Positions 7,309 to 10,381 of a stretch of DNA of 10,381 nucleotides are shown here, piece after piece. Every line of letters begins with the position of its first letter. Within the stretch, counting starts at the first letter, position 1. Source of the stretch: Bacteroidales bacterium. Its GTDB lineage: Bacteria > Bacteroidota > Bacteroidia > Bacteroidales > Dysgonomonadaceae. Under the pieces are notes generated by a model. It worked only from the letters and a program-made list of their open reading frames with translations, did no database searches and was not told where the DNA came from. Where the stretch lies: the NCBI GenBank assembly GCA_012799155.1, contig JAAZLV010000054.1, forward strand, positions 1 through 10,381, in the 5' to 3' direction. A program made the position numbers and the translations under genes.

Positions 7309-7704
7309 TTAATACACGTAACACAATACTTCACCACCCACCTTCTGTTCGCGGGCTTCCTTGTCTGTCATCACTCCGTTTGAAGTAGATAATATGGCAA
7401 TACCCAAACCGTTCAACACGCGTGGCATATCCTTGTGACCCACATACTGGCGCAAGCCGGGTGATGATACGCGTTTCAGTTTCTTGATTGCATTTACTTT
7501 GTTCACCGGATCGTACTTCAGGGCGATCATGATCGAACCCTGGGGACCATCCTCTACAAACTTGTAATTAAGTATGTAGCCTTTTTCAAAAAGAATCTTG
7601 GTGATGTCTTTTTTGAGATTTGATGCGGGAATCTCCACCACCCGGTGCTTAGCCTGGATGGCGTTCCTGAGCCGCGTCAAATAATCTGCTATTGGATCTG
7701 TCAT
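7309..7704 (-). CDS. rpsH: 30S ribosomal protein S8
   Basis: This 131-residue protein is uS8, a primary 16S rRNA binder in the 30S platform. The N-terminal domain starts [20 protein letters not shown] and the C-terminal domain holds the signature [20 protein letters not shown] ending GGEVLCYVY. In E. coli S8 represses the spc operon by binding mRNA near the start of rplE. Here rplX and rplE overlap, leaving no spacer at that point, while the 102-nt gap directly before rpsH carries a 5-bp hairpin (7725-7739). Autoregulation there is only a possibility. Length is normal and rplF follows after 18 nt. Confidence 0.98.
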   Translation of the reverse strand: MTDPIADYLTRLRNAIQAKHRVVEIPASNLKKDITKILFEKGYILNYKFVEDGPQGSIMIALKYDPVNKVNAIKKLKRVSSPGLRQYVGHKDMPRVLNGLGIAILSTSNGVMTDKEAREQKVGGEVLCYVY

Positions 7705-7724
7705 ATGATAATTGTTTAAATTGA

Positions 7725-7739
7725 TCCCGACTGCCGGGA
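7725..7739 (-). other. GC-rich hairpin in the rpsN-rpsH gap
   Basis: On the transcribed strand TCCCG (7739-7735) pairs with CGGGA (7729-7725), with a 5-nt loop GCAGT. It ends 20 nt before the rpsH ATG in an otherwise A/T-rich 102-nt gap. An additional weak stem, ATCTG/CAGAT, sits near 7790-7805 at the start of the gap. The hairpin is followed by ATCAATTTAAAC rather than a U-run, so it is not a typical terminator. It shares the CCCGGCA core with the hairpin on the other side of rpsN. Confidence 0.5.
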
Positions 7740-7806
7740 CAATATTTATTAATTTGCTTATTTACTGATGTCTTGATGTGTCAATCTGCTTATCAGATAA
7801 ACCATC

Positions 7807-8076
7807 TTACCAGCTTGCCTTCTTCACCCCTGGGATCAATCCCTTCGATGCCATTTCGCGGAACTGGATACGGGAGAGGCCAAACTGACGCATGTATCCC
7901 TTGGGGCGACCGGTCAGCTTGCAACGGTTGTGCAGGCGTACGGGTGATGCATTCTTGGGAATCGACTGAAGCGCTTCATAGTCACCTTCTGCCAGGTATT
8001 TGGCTCGCTTTTCGGCGTAACGGGCAACCATCTTCGCTCTTTTCACCTCGCGGGCTTTCATTGATTCTTTTGCCAT
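7807..8076 (-). CDS. rpsN: 30S ribosomal protein S14, zinc-free form
   Basis: This 89-residue protein is uS14, in the 30S head near the A site. It is the zinc-independent type. In zinc-type S14 four cysteines occur as CxxC..CxxC around GRP and GL.RI. Here the corresponding residues are C52, T55, S68 and Q71 within [20 protein letters not shown], so only one cysteine remains. The length of 89 lies between the short zinc type (61) and the 101-residue E. coli form and is usual in Bacteroidota. The gene is isolated from its neighbours by a 90-nt gap before it and a 102-nt gap after it, each with a GC-rich hairpin, unlike the tight spacing elsewhere. Confidence 0.97.
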   Translation of the reverse strand: MAKESMKAREVKRAKMVARYAEKRAKYLAEGDYEALQSIPKNASPVRLHNRCKLTGRPKGYMRQFGLSRIQFREMASKGLIPGVKKASW

Positions 8077-8128
8077 TATCTACTGATTTATGTGTTCAAT
8101 GTTATGGGTCATTGCATTGTCACGGCAG

Positions 8129-8148
8129 AGCCCGGTAGTTGCCGGGCT
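8129..8148 (-). other. 7-bp GC-rich hairpin in the rplE-rpsN gap
   Basis: On the transcribed strand AGCCCGG (8148-8142) pairs perfectly with CCGGGCT (8135-8129) around a 6-nt loop CAACTA. A smaller stem, AAGC/GCTT (8162-8159 with 8152-8149), directly precedes it after the rplE stop. The downstream sequence (CTGCCGTGACAATG) has no U-run, so it is not an intrinsic terminator. It is the most stable-looking intercistronic stem in the window and resembles the one before rpsH. It could be a processing, stability or translational control element. Confidence 0.6.
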
Positions 8149-8166
8149 AAGCGCGACTGCTTGCAA

Positions 8167-8724
8167 TTAGTCTTTTTTAAACGGTAATCCGAACTCTCTC
8201 AACAGTGCATACCCTTCCTCGTCGGTAGCTGCAGTTGTCACGAACGTGATGTTCATTCCCAGCAGACGGGTGATGTTGTCGATGTTGATTTCAGGGAAGA
8301 TGATCTGCTCTTCGATACCCATGGTGTAATTGCCACGACCGTCGAGTTTGTTCTCGATACCCTTGAAGTCACGGATACGGGGCAACGCCACACGTACAAG
8401 TCTTTCAAGGAACTCGTACATCTTGTCCTGACGCAGTGTCACGCGTACGCCCACCGGCATCTTCTTACGGAGCTTGAAGTTCGAGATGTCTTTGCGTGAG
8501 ACAGTCTGTACAGCCTTCTGACCGGTTATGGTGGTCAGTTCATTGATGGCCGTCTCAATGATCTTCTTGTCAGCAACGGCGATGCCGAGGCCCTGGTTGA
8601 TCACGATCTTCTCCAGACGGGGAACCTGCATTACCGATTTGTAGTTGAACTCCTTCATCAGGGCAGGCACCACACGCTCCTTGTAATCTTTCTTTAAACT
8701 CACTTCGTATGTTGTCGTACTCAT
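8167..8724 (-). CDS. rplE: 50S ribosomal protein L5
   Basis: This 185-residue protein is uL5, which binds 5S rRNA and forms an intersubunit bridge with S13 in the head. Conserved blocks in order are [36 protein letters not shown] (L5 signature, about residues 35-54), [59 protein letters not shown] and the C-terminal REFGLPF. Length is normal. Its ATG overlaps the rplX stop as ATGA, indicating translational coupling. It is preceded by a full GGAGG seven nt before the ATG, the strongest Shine-Dalgarno match in the window. Confidence 0.98.
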   Translation of the reverse strand: MSTTTYEVSLKKDYKERVVPALMKEFNYKSVMQVPRLEKIVINQGLGIAVADKKIIETAINELTTITGQKAVQTVSRKDISNFKLRKKMPVGVRVTLRQDKMYEFLERLVRVALPRIRDFKGIENKLDGRGNYTMGIEEQIIFPEINIDNITRLLGMNITFVTTAATDEEGYALLREFGLPFKKD

Positions 8725-9041
8725 TTAATTTCCTCCCCCGATTTTTTAGCGTAACGTACTAATTTGCCTTTGCTGTTCTCTTTTCTGCCAACGCGGGTAG
8801 GCTTACCGGTCTTGGGATCCACCGGGTTCAGCTTGGAGAGATGAATGGAAGCTTCCTTCTTTTCGATGCCTCCGTTGGGATTCTGTGCGTTGGGTTTGCT
8901 ATGCTTCGATACGATGTTCACCCCTTCCACTACTGCGCGGTTCTTGTTCACTAGAACCTCCAGTACGCGGCCGGTTTTGCCTTTGTCCTCACCGGAGTTG
9001 ACATATACCGTATCGCCTTTCTTGATATGTAATTTACTCAT
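8721..9041 (-). CDS. rplX: 50S ribosomal protein L24
   Basis: This 106-residue protein is uL24, an early 23S rRNA binder that initiates large-subunit assembly near the exit tunnel. The KOW motif lies at about residues 5-35 ([38 protein letters not shown]), followed by [20 protein letters not shown] and [20 protein letters not shown]. Its last codons overlap the rplE start by 4 nt and also encode the GGAGG used before rplE. It lies 21 nt downstream of rplN. Nothing appears truncated. Confidence 0.98.
   Translation of the reverse strand: MSKLHIKKGDTVYVNSGEDKGKTGRVLEVLVNKNRAVVEGVNIVSKHSKPNAQNPNGGIEKKEASIHLSKLNPVDPKTGKPTRVGRKENSKGKLVRYAKKSGEEIK
8732..8736 (-). promoter_or_regulatory. GGAGG Shine-Dalgarno site before rplE
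   Basis: GGAGG on the transcribed strand stands 7 nt before the rplE ATG (8724). It lies within the final codons of rplX (GGG GAG GAA), so coding for Gly-Glu-Glu may explain it. It is the only full anti-16S match at good spacing among the starts examined here. Confidence 0.55.
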
Positions 9042-9062
9042 TGCCTGTGATTGATTAATGGA

Positions 9063-9428
9063 TTATAATACTTCAGGAGCTAATGAAACAATCTTCATGT
9101 TGGTGGCGCGAAGTTCACGGGCAACAGGTCCGAAGATACGGCTTCCACGCAACTCGCCGGCGTTGTTGAGCAACACGCAGGCATTGTCGTCGAAACGGAT
9201 GTAGGAACCGTCAGCACGACGGAGCTCCTTCTTCGTACGCACGATGATTGCTTTCGATACTGTTCCTTTCTTGATATCACTCGATGGGATCGCGCTCTTG
9301 ACAGTAACAACAATGACATCCCCTACTGACGCGTAGCGTCTTCTTGTACCGCCCAATACGCGGATGCAGAGAACCTCTTTGGCACCGCTGTTGTCAGTAA
9401 CTGTTAATCTTGATTCTTGTTGTATCAT
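9063..9428 (-). CDS. rplN: 50S ribosomal protein L14
   Basis: This 121-residue protein is uL14, a beta-barrel protein at the subunit interface that contacts 16S rRNA helix 14 and is the docking site of the silencing factor RsfS in other bacteria. It begins [20 protein letters not shown] and carries the signature [20 protein letters not shown] followed by [10 protein letters not shown], then [13 protein letters not shown]. Length is one residue short of the common 122 and nothing is missing. Its ATG lies only 1 nt after the rpsQ TAA (TAAGATG), so translation is probably coupled. Confidence 0.98.
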   Translation of the reverse strand: MIQQESRLTVTDNSGAKEVLCIRVLGGTRRRYASVGDVIVVTVKSAIPSSDIKKGTVSKAIIVRTKKELRRADGSYIRFDDNACVLLNNAGELRGSRIFGPVARELRATNMKIVSLAPEVL

Positions 9429-9429
9429 C

Positions 9430-9687
9430 TTACTTGGCCCTTTCCATTATTTCAACCACTCTCCATCTCTTCGACTTGCTCAAAGGACGGGTCTCCATTA
9501 TACGTACTGTATCACCGATGTTACAGTCATTCTTCTCATCATGGGCGTGAAATTTCTTCGTTTTGTTAACGAACTTCCCATATATAGGGTGTTTCTCTTT
9601 CCATTTTACAGCAACGGTGATGGTCTTGTCCATCTTATTGCTGAAAACGACCCCGATTCTTTCCTTTCTTAAATTTCTCGTTTCCAT
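9430..9687 (-). CDS. rpsQ: 30S ribosomal protein S17
   Basis: This 85-residue protein is uS17, an OB-fold early binder of the 5' domain of 16S rRNA. It shows [40 protein letters not shown] and the signature [20 protein letters not shown]. Length is normal (about 84-87). It lies 8 nt after rpmC and 1 nt before rplN. The single cysteine at DCNIGD is not part of a metal motif. Confidence 0.98.
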   Translation of the reverse strand: METRNLRKERIGVVFSNKMDKTITVAVKWKEKHPIYGKFVNKTKKFHAHDEKNDCNIGDTVRIMETRPLSKSKRWRVVEIMERAK

Positions 9688-9695
9688 TAGCTATC

Positions 9696-9899
9696 TTATT
9701 GCTTGTTTTTCAACTCTCTTGCACGCAGTTCCGTGTGGATACGAGCAATGTTGCGTCGTTTCTCACGGATCGACCCTGAATCATCGAGCGGGGTGATGGT
9801 GTGGCTGATCTTCAGTTGGGTCAATGCCACCGTTTCAGCTTCCAGTCTCTCTTTCAGGTCCTTTTCGGATATCTCTCTCAATTCTTCTTGCTTCTTCAT
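9696..9899 (-). CDS. rpmC: 50S ribosomal protein L29
   Basis: This 67-residue protein is uL29, a two-helix protein beside the tunnel exit that helps form the docking site for trigger factor and SRP. Helix one contains LREISEKDLKERLEAETVAL and helix two contains IREKRRNIARIHTELRAREL, the conserved IR..RR.IARI.TELR.RE pattern. Length is normal. It lies 6 nt after rplP and 8 nt before rpsQ. No Shine-Dalgarno sequence is evident. Confidence 0.97.
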   Translation of the reverse strand: MKKQEELREISEKDLKERLEAETVALTQLKISHTITPLDDSGSIREKRRNIARIHTELRARELKNKQ

Positions 9900-9905
9900 C
9901 TCGCT

Positions 9906-10337
9906 TTACGATTTTTGATCATAATCATAATCCCTTCTCACCACGAACTTGGTGGTCACAGGCAACTTCTGAGCCGCTAAACGCAAAGCCTCTTTTGCCA
10001 CGTCATAGGGAACGCCTTCAATCTCAAAAAGGATGCGGCCCGGAGTGATGGGCGCCACATATCCTTCTGGATTACCTTTACCCTTACCCATACGCACTTC
10101 GGCTGGTTTCTTGGTAATCGGCTTATCCGGGAAAATACGTACCCAAACCTGTCCCTGACGTTGCATATAACGTGTTACAGCAATACGGGCAGCTTCAATC
10201 TGTCTTCCAGTGATCCATTTCGATTCGAGCGACTTGATCCCGAAAGAGCCGAATGCCAGCTGATTGCCGCGACCGGCCACACCTTTCATGCGACCTTTCT
10301 GCTGTCTTCTGAACTTTGTTTTCTTCGGTTGTAACAT
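9906..10337 (-). CDS. rplP: 50S ribosomal protein L16
   Basis: This 143-residue protein is uL16, a late assembly protein that organises the A-site region of the large subunit. It begins [20 protein letters not shown] and includes [60 protein letters not shown] and [12 protein letters not shown]82 in VRMGKGKGN matches E. coli R81, which is hydroxylated there by a JmjC-type oxygenase; modification here cannot be inferred. Length is a few residues above E. coli (136) because of the C-terminal [10 protein letters not shown] tail. The start is 11 nt after the rpsC stop, with an A-rich leader (AGAAGAAAAT). Confidence 0.98.
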   Translation of the reverse strand: MLQPKKTKFRRQQKGRMKGVAGRGNQLAFGSFGIKSLESKWITGRQIEAARIAVTRYMQRQGQVWVRIFPDKPITKKPAEVRMGKGKGNPEGYVAPITPGRILFEIEGVPYDVAKEALRLAAQKLPVTTKFVVRRDYDYDQKS

Positions 10338-10348
10338 ATTTTCTTCTA

Positions 10349-10381
10349 TTAAGCGTTGGTTTTGTTATTTCTCCTGTTGCG
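10349..10381 (-). CDS. rpsC: Probable 30S ribosomal protein S3, C-terminal end cut by the window edge
   Basis: Reading the complement from the right edge in the only frame with a fitting stop gives the ten residues [10 protein letters not shown] and then TAA at 10351-10349. A basic, Asn/Arg-rich tail directly upstream of rplP fits the C-terminus of S3 in Bacteroidota, where rpsC precedes rplP. The assignment rests on gene order and composition only, since too little sequence is present for a family match. Confidence 0.72.
   Translation of the reverse strand, partial: RNRRNNKTNA

Noticed and set aside
7757..7790. TTGACA on the transcribed strand after rpsN as a possible sigma-70 -35 box
   Set aside because: No acceptable -10 element follows at 16-18 nt, and the Bacteroidota housekeeping sigma factor does not use the TTGACA/TATAAT consensus.
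7724..8148. Intrinsic terminators around rpsN
   Set aside because: Both stems lack a downstream U-run in either reading that would fit the operon direction, and essential genes of the same operon follow.
1..10381. A novel protein system, mobile element, CRISPR array or transferred island
   Set aside because: Every reading frame of substance is a standard translation, secretion or transcription gene in canonical order, with no foreign gene or gap large enough to hold one.

Overview
The window is one uninterrupted stretch of a bacterial core translation cluster. All genes lie on the minus strand, so transcription runs from the right edge (10381) to the left edge (1). The order is rpsC(3' end)-rplP-rpmC-rpsQ-rplN-rplX-rplE-rpsN-rpsH-rplF-rplR-rpsE-rpmD-rplO-secY-map-infA-rpmJ-rpsM-rpsK-rpsD-rpoA-rplQ(5' end). 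This corresponds to the end of the S10 operon fused to the spc and alpha operons. Twenty-one genes are complete and two are cut by the window edges. rpmD, rpmJ and the two edge fragments are short and were read directly from the DNA.

The organism looks like a member of Bacteroidota, probably Bacteroidales. This rests on protein signatures (RpoA beginning [11 protein letters not shown], an 89-residue S14, cysteine-free S4, an L36 lacking most zinc ligands), on secY followed directly by map without adk, and on start codons that mostly lack a Shine-Dalgarno sequence and instead sit in A/T-rich leaders. Genus cannot be fixed from the window.

Layout in transcript order: 10349-8167 holds the S3 tail, L16, L29, S17, L14, L24 and L5, tightly packed (spacings of 1 to 21 nt, and one ATGA overlap between rplX and rplE). 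S14 (8076-7807) is set apart by gaps of 90 and 102 nt that each carry a related GC-rich hairpin. From 7704 to 5172 come S8, L6, L18, S5, L30 and L15. Then 5167-2808 holds the SecY translocation channel, methionine aminopeptidase and initiation factor IF-1. The alpha-operon part (2745-1) holds L36, S13, S11, S4, the RNA polymerase alpha subunit and the start of L17. No gene-free stretch exceeds 116 nt.

Together the genes build both ribosomal subunits, start translation (IF-1), trim the initiator methionine (Map), export membrane and secreted proteins (SecY) and nucleate RNA polymerase (RpoA). I see no mobile element, CRISPR, tRNA, phage gene or unknown protein, and no evidence of a previously undescribed protein system. 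The parts not explained by the genes are RNA-scale: a 116-nt structured spacer before rpsD with mutually exclusive pairings, paired hairpins flanking rpsN, a short heptad-like repeat and hairpin at the infA stop codon, and a few Shine-Dalgarno-like sites in a lineage that generally does without them.
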